DNA of 18,622 nt from Candidatus Nanoanaerosalina archaeon. GTDB lineage: Archaea > Nanohalarchaeota > Nanosalinia > Nanosalinales > Nanoanaerosalinaceae. The notes beneath the pieces were generated by a model that saw nothing but the letters and a program-made list of their open reading frames with translations, ran no database searches and was not told where the DNA came from. Below are positions 1 through 6,556 of this stretch, piece after piece. The DNA lies in the NCBI GenBank assembly GCA_022729285.1, contig JALDAI010000007.1:1-18622 (forward strand), in the 5' to 3' direction. A program made the translations under genes and the position numbers. Numbering within the stretch: the stretch's first letter is position 1; every line of letters starts with the position of its first letter.

Positions 1-2232
1 AAGAATGAGCGTAGGAAGATGAGGGAGAAACCACCACATATTCTGATTACTACTCCTGAATCCCTTGGTATTATACTGAACTCACCAAAGTTTAAGGAGA
101 GCTTAAGGGATGTAAAGTACGTTATAAATGATGAAATCCACTCAATATGCGACAATAAACGAGGTGTACACCTTTCTTTATCGCTTGAAAGGCTTCAAGA
201 AATGGCTAACAACGATTTCACAAGGATAGGTCTTTCAGCAACTCAAGCACCTATAAAGGAGATTGCTAAGTACCTTGTAGGTTACAAGGATGGTGAAGAT
301 GGTGAAAAAGTTACTAGAGGCTGTAACATCGTGGATGTAGCGGCTTCTAAGATGATGGATTTAGAGGTTGTATCTCCTGTAGAAGATATAATTTATACGG
401 AGCCTAATGTTGTACGCTCTAAGTCTTACAAGAAGATGCATGAGCTGATACAGGATCATGAGTCGACTATAATTTTTACTAACACTAGAGCGGCTACTGA
501 ACGGGTTGTTAACAACTTGAAGAACAGGTTCCCTGATTTTTACGAGGACAACATAGGTGCTCACCACTCCTCTATGTCCCGTGATAAACGTTTCGAGGTT
601 GAGGAAGCTTTGAAGAACGGTGATTTGAAAGTAGCTGTTACTTCCACATCTCTTGAGCTAGGTATCGACGTTGGTTACATAGATCTAGTTATTCAGATGG
701 GATCGCCTAAAGGAGTTGCTAGAGGAGTTCAAAGAATTGGAAGGTCCGGTCACAAGCTTGATGAAGTCGCTAAAGGAAGGATGGTGGTGATGGACCGTGA
801 TGACGCTCTTGAATGTACTGTCCTACTTAAAGATGCTAAAGAAGACAATATGGACAGGGTTAGGATTCCTACTAACTGTCTTGATGTTCTATCCCAACAC
901 ATAGTGGGTATGGCTTGTAACAAGATCTGGGGTGTTGAAGAAGCTTTCAACGTTATTAGAGGGTCTTACAACTACAAAAACTTGGACAGGGAGAACTACG
1001 GTAAAATTCTTGATTATGTGGCTGGAGAGTATGCTGAACTAGAGGACCAGTACGTTTATGGAAAGATTTGGGTAGATGAGGACGATGACAATCCTGATAG
1101 AACTGTTTTCGGCAGGAGAGGCCGTATGACAAGAGTTATCTACATGACAAATATAGGGACTATACCTGACGAATCCCATTACAAAGTAGTTCTTAGAGGT
1201 AACGGTAACCGTATAGGATCTCTGGATGAAGGATTTCTCGACAGACTTACTAAAGGCGATGTCTTTGTGTTAGGAGGTTCTACTTACCGTTTCAGTTATG
1301 CGAGGGGTATGAAAGTGTATGTCGATGCGGTTCCTGAGAGAAGTCCTACGGTTCCTGCATGGTACTCCCAGATGCTTCCGTTGTCCTACGATCTTGGTAA
1401 GAACATCGGTGAGTTCTGTTCAAAAATTGAGAAACAGATAGAGATGGGTTTCAGTGACGAGGAGATTGTTGACTGGATATTCTCAAACTATTATGTTGAC
1501 TCGAACACTGCTAGCTCTTTACTGTCATACGTGAGCGAGCAGTACCGATACATGGGCTTTGTACCTTCTGACAAAAAGATATTTGTTGAAAGGTTTATCG
1601 ATGAGGACAACAAGATGAACATCGTATTCCACACGATTTTTGGCAGGGAGGTCAACGATGCTCTATGTAGAATACTTGCAAACATCGTCTCAAAAGAGGT
1701 GGGTTCTAACATCGGCATGGTTGTGGACGACCACGGATTTGTCCTGAAATGTCCTAGAAGGCCTTTTGACCTTAGAAATATTATTGATAGACTTGTTGAA
1801 TCTGATTTAAGAAAGATTTTGAAAGATGCTGTGAGAAAAACTGAGCTCATGAAGAGAAGGTTTAGACACGTTGCCGGAAGGTCTCTCATGATTCTTAGGA
1901 ATTACAAAGGAAGGTCTAAGACTGTTGGACAACAACAGATGAAGTCGCATTTCTTGTTAGCGGCATGTGAAAAAATTGATAAGAACTTCCCTTTAATCGA
2001 GGAAACTTATAGGGAGATTATGGAGGATGCTATGGATGTTATACATGCTGAGGAAGTGGTTGAAGGCATAAAAGACGAGTCTATACAAGTTGTTATAAGG
2101 GATGTTGACGCTCCTTCACCTTTCTCACACTCTTTAGTGTTACAAGGTCAGTCCGATGTTATAAGAATGGATGATAAGAAGGAAAGGCTTCAACAGTTAC
2201 ATGAACAGGTTATGGCAAGAATCGAGGAGTAA
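1..2232 (+). CDS. lhr: Lhr-family superfamily 2 helicase, C-terminal part (5' end outside window)
   Basis: The reading frame is open to the left edge, so the start and the Walker A region are missing. The first visible Met (base 19) is not the true start. Numbering from that Met, motifs are TTPESL (11-16), DEIH (38-41, motif II), GLSATQ (71-76, motif III), TIIFTNTRA (motif IV), then STSLELGID (motif V) and QRIGRSGH (motif VI). The phrase ELGIDVGYIDLVIQMGSPKG is highly typical of the Lhr group rather than Hel308 or RecQ. About 450 residues follow motif VI, matching the winged-helix and Lhr-core extension of this family. Lhr enzymes are 3'-to-5' ATP-dependent helicases/translocases acting on DNA and DNA:RNA hybrids in repair; the exact archaeal role is unsettled. 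Roughly 100-150 N-terminal residues are probably outside the window. The gene converges on the next one with only 4 bases between the two stop codons. Confidence 0.9.
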   Translation, partial: KNERRKMREKPPHILITTPESLGIILNSPKFKESLRDVKYVINDEIHSICDNKRGVHLSLSLERLQEMANNDFTRIGLSATQAPIKEIAKYLVGYKDGEDGEKVTRGCNIVDVAASKMMDLEVVSPVEDIIYTEPNVVRSKSYKKMHELIQDHESTIIFTNTRAATERVVNNLKNRFPDFYEDNIGAHHSSMSRDKRFEVEEALKNGDLKVAVTSTSLELGIDVGYIDLVIQMGSPKGVARGVQRIGRSGHKLDEVAKGRMVVMDRDDALECTVLLKDAKEDNMDRVRIPTNCLDVLSQHIVGMACNKIWGVEEAFNVIRGSYNYKNLDRENYGKILDYVAGEYAELEDQYVYGKIWVDEDDDNPDRTVFGRRGRMTRVIYMTNIGTIPDESHYKVVLRGNGNRIGSLDEGFLDRLTKGDVFVLGGSTYRFSYARGMKVYVDAVPERSPTVPAWYSQMLPLSYDLGKNIGEFCSKIEKQIEMGFSDEEIVDWIFSNYYVDSNTASSLLSYVSEQYRYMGFVPSDKKIFVERFIDEDNKMNIVFHTIFGREVNDALCRILANIVSKEVGSNIGMVVDDHGFVLKCPRRPFDLRNIIDRLVESDLRKILKDAVRKTELMKRRFRHVAGRSLMILRNYKGRSKTVGQQQMKSHFLLAACEKIDKNFPLIEETYREIMEDAMDVIHAEEVVEGIKDESIQVVIRDVDAPSPFSHSLVLQGQSDVIRMDDKKERLQQLHEQVMARIEE

Positions 2233-2236
2233 AAAT

Positions 2237-2809
2237 TTACCTTTCAATACTTATGATGGTGGAACCGTCTTCTCTTCCTTCGTTAATAATATCAATTGTC
2301 TCAGATGTTGTGATAGGTCTTCTAAAACCTTTCAACCTTATATCAGAAGTATCATAACTTAAAACTGCTCTAACAAGGTTGTTTTCTGCTAAGCTACTGC
2401 CAAAGTTAGGGTTAGCGAACTCGAAGAACTCGTCTGTATCGTGGAAGCCTTCTCCTATGTACTGGCTTCTATCCTCAACGTCTGATGATGAAGCTCTTGC
2501 TATAGGTATTATAAAAGAGGATTTATGTACTCCGTTTAAGCTCTGTGTCATCTCCGAAGTTGTTAGAGTGTCTGAATCGATACTTGAGAACTCTCCATAA
2601 TTTATGATCCCTGCTAAAATACTTCCTGCATCATTATCAAAAACTGTGTATGCAAAATCCTCTTCTGACTCATCTTCTCTATCAAATACTTCGTCTTCCC
2701 ATTCCATACGGACGGTTGCTGAGTCTATACTCTGTGAAACGCCTACAACAGAAATTAGGAGAATTAGTGCTGATAAAAATACGGTTTTTCCAACCTTTTT
2801 TCCGTCCAT
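2237..2809 (-). CDS. Small secreted or membrane-anchored acidic protein, unknown function
   Basis: This 190-residue protein begins MDGKKVGKTVFLSALILLIS, a basic tip followed by about 17 hydrophobic residues, so it carries a signal peptide or an N-terminal membrane anchor. The rest is very acidic (for example EWEDEVFDREDESEEDF) and has no further membrane segment and no sorting signal at the C-terminus. I do not recognise a domain. The layout (short N-terminal hydrophobic helix, then a globular acidic ectodomain) is compatible with a minor pilin-like or other surface protein, but there is no clear class III cleavage site. The ATG at 2809 is supported by a TATA-like element about 29 bases upstream and the absence of a Shine-Dalgarno site, i.e. 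a leaderless start. It is divergent from the secreted nuclease gene, with which it shares a 103-base upstream region. Confidence 0.75.
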   Translation of the reverse strand: MDGKKVGKTVFLSALILLISVVGVSQSIDSATVRMEWEDEVFDREDESEEDFAYTVFDNDAGSILAGIINYGEFSSIDSDTLTTSEMTQSLNGVHKSSFIIPIARASSSDVEDRSQYIGEGFHDTDEFFEFANPNFGSSLAENNLVRAVLSYDTSDIRLKGFRRPITTSETIDIINEGREDGSTIISIER

Positions 2810-2832
2810 GAAAAAGTATTTGTTTGGATGGG

Positions 2833-2843
2833 TTTAATATTTT
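2833..2843 (-). promoter_or_regulatory. TATA-like promoter element for the secreted protein at 2809
   Basis: Read on the minus strand the site is AAAATATTAAA, preceded by a purine-rich stretch that could serve as a BRE. Its centre is about 29 bases from the ATG at 2809 and no Shine-Dalgarno site lies between, so transcription is expected to begin at or next to the start codon. Confidence 0.5.
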
Positions 2844-2881
2844 CATTTCCTTCTTTCCTATACCGGTTCAATAAGTGCCTG

Positions 2882-2891
2882 TTTGAATAAA
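2882..2891 (+). promoter_or_regulatory. TATA-like element for the secreted nuclease gene
   Basis: TTTGAATAAA is centred about 26 bases before the ATG at 2913, the usual archaeal TATA-to-start distance for a leaderless message. An in-frame TTG at 2883 falls inside this element, which argues against that TTG being the start. Confidence 0.4.
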
Positions 2892-2912
2892 CTATGCCTC
2901 GAATTAAACGGT

Positions 2913-3683
2913 ATGGATAAAGTATACTACATAATCTTCGCTTCTCTAGTAATAATTTCAGTAGGTCTCTTAGCACATGATTTCTACACAAATAATTATG
3001 GAAATTCTTTATCCCGTTTTGAACACAGTAACGAATCTGCTGAGGTTAAAAGAGTTATAGACGGGGATACTGTTGTTTTAGAAGATGGTGAAAGGGTGCG
3101 TTTGTTAGGTTTTGATAGCCATGAAACTTATGAAAGATGTTTTGAAGAGGATACTGAGATGTTGGAAGCTCTTTTGGATGGTGGGAGTGAGGTGGAACTA
3201 GTTAGGCAAGGCGAGGACAGGGATGTTTACGGGAGGATTCTTAGACATATTTTTGTCGGTGATGAGAACATAAACAAGAAAATGGTTGAAAAAGGTCATG
3301 GCGTAGTTGTGATAAATGATGGCGACAGTTTTATGGAGGATTTTTACGAGGCTGAAATGGATGCTTGGAAAAATAGTAGAGGCTGTCACTGGTCTGATTA
3401 TGAGGTTAAAGATGTATGCGGTGTTGAAAATTATTCTGAAGAGTATAAAGTGGTTGAAGGAGAAGTATCGGGAACCCATGATTTTGGTGACGGAGTTTTT
3501 GTAAACTTTGGTGAAAAGTTTCCCGACCACTGTTTCACAGCTGTTTTCTGGGAAAAACAAGTTTTTAAGAACCTGAATATTTCTAAAGGCAGTTCCGTTA
3601 AGCTACACGGAGAGATAGATATTTATGAAGGATCTCCTCAGATAATAGTTGATAGGTGGAGCCAGGTAAAGTTGTTAGAATAA
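2913..3683 (+). CDS. Secreted thermonuclease (SNase-like) with C-terminal OB-like domain
   Basis: This is a 256-residue protein. Residues 1-21 form a signal peptide or anchor (MDKVYYIIFASLVIISVGLL). The staphylococcal nuclease domain spans about 43-160, with VIDGDTV (48-54) and RVRLLGFDSHE (61-71). R63, D68 and E71 match Arg35, Asp40 and Glu43 of the S. aureus enzyme, D50/D52 match its calcium-binding aspartates, and R108 in DVYGRIL matches Arg87. All catalytic positions are therefore intact. Residues 178-256 look like an OB-fold nucleic-acid-binding tail, ending in SPQIIVDRWSQVKLL. Four cysteines (76, 158, 169, 207) could form disulfides outside the cell. The expected activity is calcium-dependent cleavage of extracellular DNA or RNA to 3'-phosphate products. 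I chose the ATG at 2913 over an upstream TTG because it begins the hydrophobic signal directly and fits the TATA spacing. Confidence 0.88.
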   Translation: MDKVYYIIFASLVIISVGLLAHDFYTNNYGNSLSRFEHSNESAEVKRVIDGDTVVLEDGERVRLLGFDSHETYERCFEEDTEMLEALLDGGSEVELVRQGEDRDVYGRILRHIFVGDENINKKMVEKGHGVVVINDGDSFMEDFYEAEMDAWKNSRGCHWSDYEVKDVCGVENYSEEYKVVEGEVSGTHDFGDGVFVNFGEKFPDHCFTAVFWEKQVFKNLNISKGSSVKLHGEIDIYEGSPQIIVDRWSQVKLLE

Positions 3684-3690
3684 AAAAATG
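3682..3690 (-). terminator. T-tract terminator of the ftsY operon
   Basis: On the minus strand a run of seven T (complement of 3682-3688) lies about 55 bases beyond the ftsY stop codon. Archaeal RNA polymerase terminates at such T-runs without a hairpin. The run overlaps the TAA stop codon of the convergent nuclease gene. Confidence 0.4.
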
Positions 3691-3742
3691 TTGTCTGAGA
3701 AAACTATCTAGGCAAAAACGAATTCTTTCTAAACTGTTTCGG

Positions 3743-4636
3743 TTACTCCATAAGTTTTTCAGCCATCTCTGAAGGATCAAATACTTCAAGGTCTCCGTAC
3801 TCCTGCCCTGTTCCTAGGAACAGTATGGGCTTACCGGTCAAGTAGCTCAGGCTCAGTGTCGCACCGCCTTTTTTATCGACATCAACTTTGGTCACGATGA
3901 TCCCGTCAAAGCCTATTTCTTCGTACTTCTCTGCCTGTTCAACGATATCGTTCCCTGCTAATGCATCAACTACTAGAAGCTTTAGATCCGGGCTGTTAAC
4001 TCTGCATACTTTTGCTAGTTCTTCCATCAAGTTCTTATCTGAGTGGCTTCTACCTGCTGTATCTCCTAGAACTATGTCGTATCCTTCTTTCTTAGCGTGC
4101 TCTTTTGCATCGTAGATAACTGCTGCTCCATCAGCTCCGTAGTTATGTTTCACAACTTTTAAACCAAGGTTTTGACCGTGTTCTTCTAACTGGTCTATTG
4201 CAGCTGATCTGTAAGTGTCTCCGGCTGCTAAAACAACTTTTTTATCGTCTTTAAGCCGGTGAGCTATCTTCGCTAATGAAGTGGTTTTACCGCTACCGTT
4301 GAAACCCATGAAAAGTATAAGAGAAGGTTCTCCATCTTTACCAAGCTCTTTAAGATCTATACTTGGTTTCTCTAAGATTTCCTTTATACTGTTTCTAAAC
4401 GCTTCTTTAATGTTCTGCTCAACTTTTGTCCTTTTAACGCTTTTTCCAAGAAGCTCTTCTTTAAGATCTTCTTTTATCTTATCAACAACTTTCTGTGCAA
4501 CGTTGTTCTGTAAAAGCTCAAGCTCTAAGTCGAAAAGAATATTGTCCAAAATATCTTCGCTTATCTCTTTCTCGACAACAGTTTCCTGAACCTTGCCTGA
4601 AAAATCTTTTATAGAGCTTTTGAGCTTTTCAAACAT
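3743..4636 (-). CDS. ftsY: Signal recognition particle receptor FtsY
   Basis: At 297 residues this is the compact archaeal form. Residues 1-90 are the helical N domain. The G domain has G1 GFNGSGKT (111-118), AAGDTYRSAA (137-146, the insertion-box region), DTAGR (192-196), TKVD (249-252), and the closing GGA (257-259) with the GTGQEYGDL/F motif typical of SRP GTPases. FtsY binds SRP54 through paired GTPase domains at the membrane and hands ribosome-nascent chains to SecY. There is no long acidic A domain and no membrane segment; basic residues in the first 20 may give membrane affinity. It ends with the usual FDPSEMAEKLM tail. It is the last gene of the rpl18a-pfdA-ftsY operon, starting 2 bases after the pfdA stop, an order found in many archaea. 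The Shine-Dalgarno site is weak, so translational coupling to pfdA is likely. Confidence 0.97.
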   Translation of the reverse strand: MFEKLKSSIKDFSGKVQETVVEKEISEDILDNILFDLELELLQNNVAQKVVDKIKEDLKEELLGKSVKRTKVEQNIKEAFRNSIKEILEKPSIDLKELGKDGEPSLILFMGFNGSGKTTSLAKIAHRLKDDKKVVLAAGDTYRSAAIDQLEEHGQNLGLKVVKHNYGADGAAVIYDAKEHAKKEGYDIVLGDTAGRSHSDKNLMEELAKVCRVNSPDLKLLVVDALAGNDIVEQAEKYEEIGFDGIIVTKVDVDKKGGATLSLSYLTGKPILFLGTGQEYGDLEVFDPSEMAEKLME

Positions 4637-4638
4637 CT

Positions 4639-5058
4639 TTACTTGCCTTGCATCTGCTGCTGCATTCTCTGAATTTCAGGGACAAGTTTCTGCATTTTTT
4701 TATTATCTTCATCTATCTTTTCCTGAATTTCTTTTTTAGCTTTCTCCAGCTTTTTCATTCTCCTTGAAAGCAGCTCTGTAGCTTTTTCAGGCTTCTTTGA
4801 TGTGTATGTATCAGAACCGATGTTAACGATAAATTCGTCAACTTTCTTAAGCTCTGCTTTGATGTATGCTCCTGAGCCAAGAGGAACCATTATCTCCTCT
4901 CCTTCTTCTGTATCTTTTATCTGGTTGATTGCGTCTTCTGTTGTCCTAATCTCTTCTATGTCATTGCTAACTTCTTCTTTATAGCTCTGAAGCTCTTGGA
5001 TTTCTTTTTGCATCTGCTGGTACTGCTGAACTTTCTGCTGCATCTGTTGTTGATCCAT
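4639..5058 (-). CDS. pfdA: Prefoldin subunit alpha
   Basis: The 139-residue protein has two long helices (about 1-45 and 95-139) flanking a beta-hairpin core, with the alpha-class signatures VPLGSGAYIKAEL (58-70) and NIGSDTYTSKKPEKA (79-93). Prefoldin is a hexamer of two alpha and four beta subunits that holds unfolded proteins between its coiled-coil tentacles and passes them to the thermosome. The N-terminal helix is unusually rich in glutamine and methionine (MDQQQMQQKVQQYQQMQ) and the C-terminus mirrors this (MQQQMQGK), at the tentacle tips where substrates bind. An AGAGGTTG Shine-Dalgarno site lies a few bases before the ATG at 5058. The gene begins 10 bases after rpl18a and is followed 2 bases later by ftsY. 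Confidence 0.95.
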   Translation of the reverse strand: MDQQQMQQKVQQYQQMQKEIQELQSYKEEVSNDIEEIRTTEDAINQIKDTEEGEEIMVPLGSGAYIKAELKKVDEFIVNIGSDTYTSKKPEKATELLSRRMKKLEKAKKEIQEKIDEDNKKMQKLVPEIQRMQQQMQGK

Positions 5059-5068
5059 TATTCAACCT

Positions 5069-5242
5069 CTAAAGTTCTTCAATACTGTTTATTTCGATTT
5101 TTGAACGGCTTACTCCGTGTTTACTTCCGTAAATACTGTAAACAACGTCTTTAGCATGTTTTTCTGTTTTTGCTTCAATTTCTTTTTCAAAAGGTAGAGT
5201 TTCTCTTCCTACTTCTGCTGCTCCTTGAATTTTAAACTTCAT
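5069..5242 (-). CDS. rpl18a: Large-subunit ribosomal protein L18Ae (LX)
   Basis: This 57-residue protein starts MKFKIQG and contains the family pattern of a short beta strand, FEKEIEAKTEKHAKDVVYSI, then YGSKHGVSRSKIEI. It matches the small archaeal L18Ae/LX protein of the 50S subunit. An in-frame GTG three codons upstream (5251) gives a longer 60-residue reading, but that GTG is the end of an AAGGTG Shine-Dalgarno site (5254-5249) located 6 bases before the ATG at 5242. The family also usually starts with M-K/R-F, so the ATG is preferred. It is the first gene of the operon with pfdA and ftsY. Confidence 0.92.
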   Translation of the reverse strand: MKFKIQGAAEVGRETLPFEKEIEAKTEKHAKDVVYSIYGSKHGVSRSKIEINSIEEL

Positions 5243-5276
5243 CTTGTACACCTTCGCATTAATAAGGGAAACGGGA

Positions 5277-5288
5277 TTTTTTAAATAG
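5277..5288 (-). promoter_or_regulatory. Promoter of the rpl18a-pfdA-ftsY operon
   Basis: On the minus strand the site reads CTATTTAAAAAA, a strong archaeal TATA box, with TGCGAA upstream as a possible BRE. It predicts transcription starting near base 5256, giving a leader of roughly 12-15 bases that holds the AAGGTG ribosome binding site of rpl18a. Confidence 0.6.
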
Positions 5289-5352
5289 TTCGCATGTTTG
5301 CCACGATGTTTTTTTAATGATGGGCTGTCAGTGTTTTTCCAAGACTTATGTT

Positions 5353-5357
5353 AGGTG
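5353..5357 (+). promoter_or_regulatory. Ribosome binding site of the HD-domain gene
   Basis: AGGTG lies 7 bases before the ATG at 5365 and fixes that start. A weak T-rich TATA-like run (about 5309-5319) lies upstream at a distance that would give a leader of about 20-25 bases. Confidence 0.5.
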
Positions 5358-5364
5358 TTAAACA

Positions 5365-5919
5365 ATGATTTCTAGAAAAGATGCTGTCGATGTTGTCAAG
5401 GAAAACGTGTCCAATAAAAACCTCCGTAAACACATGTATGCTGTATCTGATATAATGGAGGCTTTAGCAGAGGATTTAGGTGAGGAAAAGGATGAGTGGT
5501 ACCGAGCCGGTATGTTACACGATGTAGATTACGAAAAGACAAAGGAAGATCCTGAAAAACACGGAAAAGTCTCTGCTGAAATGGTTGAAAAAACTGTTTC
5601 TGAAAAAGTGGCTGACGCTATTTTATCACACAACTTTGAACACACCGAGGTTGAGCCTGAGAAAAAATTAGATTATGGGCTGATAGCTTCAGATGCTTTA
5701 TCCGGGCTTATAGTTGCTACGGCTCTTGTAATGCCTGATTCAAAGATTGATCAGGTAAGGGTTGAGTCTGTTATGAAGAAGATAGATGATTCGTCTTTCG
5801 CAAGCTCTATCGATAGGGATAGGATCCGTTTCTGTGAAAAGTTAGGTCTATCTCTGGAAAAGTTTGTTGAGATAGGTCTTGAAGCGATGAAAAAAGACAG
5901 TGAAAGACTCGGGCTTTAA
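5365..5919 (+). CDS. HD-superfamily hydrolase (COG2316-like)
   Basis: This 184-residue cytosolic protein has the metal-ligand pattern of the HD phosphohydrolase fold: H23 in RKHMYAV, H52-D53 in MLHDVDYE, H66 in EKHGKVS, H89 in LSHNF, and D110 in IASDALSGL. This arrangement matches the stand-alone archaeal/bacterial HDIG-type predicted hydrolases. The substrate is unknown; members of the wider superfamily hydrolyse nucleotides or phosphate esters with bound metal. The C-terminal third is helical (SLEKFVEIGLEAMKKDSERL). It is transcribed alone, divergently from the rpl18a operon, and is followed by endA with its own promoter. Confidence is high for the fold and low for the reaction. Confidence 0.85.
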   Translation: MISRKDAVDVVKENVSNKNLRKHMYAVSDIMEALAEDLGEEKDEWYRAGMLHDVDYEKTKEDPEKHGKVSAEMVEKTVSEKVADAILSHNFEHTEVEPEKKLDYGLIASDALSGLIVATALVMPDSKIDQVRVESVMKKIDDSSFASSIDRDRIRFCEKLGLSLEKFVEIGLEAMKKDSERLGL

Positions 5920-5935
5920 CCCCGGCCTATCATTC

Positions 5936-5944
5936 TTTTTAAAT
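5936..5944 (+). promoter_or_regulatory. TATA box of endA
   Basis: TTTTTAAAT is centred about 28 bases before the ATG at 5968, with no Shine-Dalgarno site between. This points to a leaderless endA message. Confidence 0.5.
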
Positions 5945-5967
5945 CTCGGTCTTCGTTAATTGTTTTT

Positions 5968-6513
5968 ATGACTGGAGAAGAGAAAGTTGAAGGGTTCCTT
6001 TTACAGGACCGTGTAAGGGTTTGGGAAGGATTTGAAAACATTCATAACGAGCTGTACTACGGCAAAAAATTTGATGACCACGTAGATCTTTCGTTAAGCG
6101 AGGCTATGCACCTTGTTGAACGGGATGAACTAGTTGTAAAAGATGATGATAAGGAGTACGGTAGAAAAGAGCTTTTCTCAAAGTTTTGTTCTTACGATGA
6201 TGAGTTCCAACAGAAGTTTGTTGTCTACTCCGACCTAAGGGAGAGAGGTTATATACTTAAATCCGGCTTTAAGTTTGGCGCACACTTCAGAGTTTATCCA
6301 AGAGGGGTTAATCCTTACAAAGACGGACCTAAGGATCAGAAAGAGCATACTAAGTGGGTTGTACACTCTGTTCCTGAAGATCACAACTTGTCTTTCGCTG
6401 AGATGTCAAGAGCTGTAAGACTGGCTCAAAACATCAGAGCTACTATGTTGTGGGGAGTAGTCGATTCTGAGAAAGGTGTCACATACTACAAAGTTGAAAG
6501 AATCACTCCATAA
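5968..6513 (+). CDS. endA: tRNA-splicing endonuclease EndA, with an atypical active site
   Basis: The 181-residue protein has the two-domain architecture of the short archaeal (alpha-type) enzyme: an N-terminal mixed domain (about 1-75) and a C-terminal nuclease fold with YSDLRERGYILKSGFKFG (87-104), FRVYPRG (107-113), HTKWVVH (127-133) and RAVRLAQNIRATMLWGVVD (148-166). EndA cuts bulge-helix-bulge motifs in pre-tRNA introns using a Tyr-His-Lys triad. Y110 and H127 are present. The triad lysine (Lys156 in Methanocaldococcus jannaschii, 31 residues after its His) falls at A158 here, next to R157, so the lysine appears to be missing. The family usually has RKK or RK at this point. Either R157 substitutes, the enzyme is slow, or a second catalytic subunit is encoded elsewhere. 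The TATA-to-ATG spacing indicates a leaderless start at 5968. Confidence 0.9.
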   Translation: MTGEEKVEGFLLQDRVRVWEGFENIHNELYYGKKFDDHVDLSLSEAMHLVERDELVVKDDDKEYGRKELFSKFCSYDDEFQQKFVVYSDLRERGYILKSGFKFGAHFRVYPRGVNPYKDGPKDQKEHTKWVVHSVPEDHNLSFAEMSRAVRLAQNIRATMLWGVVDSEKGVTYYKVERITP

Positions 6514-6528
6514 AATTGCCGCAAAAAG

Positions 6529-6535
6529 TTTATAC
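6529..6535 (+). promoter_or_regulatory. TATA box of the pilin-like gene
   Basis: TTTATAC, preceded by the purine-rich GCAAAAAG, is centred about 26 bases before the ATG at 6557. There is no Shine-Dalgarno site, so the message is probably leaderless. Confidence 0.5.
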
Positions 6536-6556
6536 TGTGGTGGATAAGTAGTTTTT

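Noticed and set aside
1491..1889. 132-residue minus-strand frame inside the helicase gene
   Set aside because: It is antisense to clearly conserved Lhr sequence, and has no promoter or ribosome binding site.
2883..2912. TTG start giving a 266-residue nuclease
   Set aside because: The TTG lies inside the TATA-like element and adds charged residues before the signal peptide. The ATG at 2913 fits better.
5243..5251. GTG start giving a 60-residue L18Ae
   Set aside because: That GTG is the end of an AAGGTG ribosome binding site 6 bases before the ATG at 5242, and the family normally starts at MKF.
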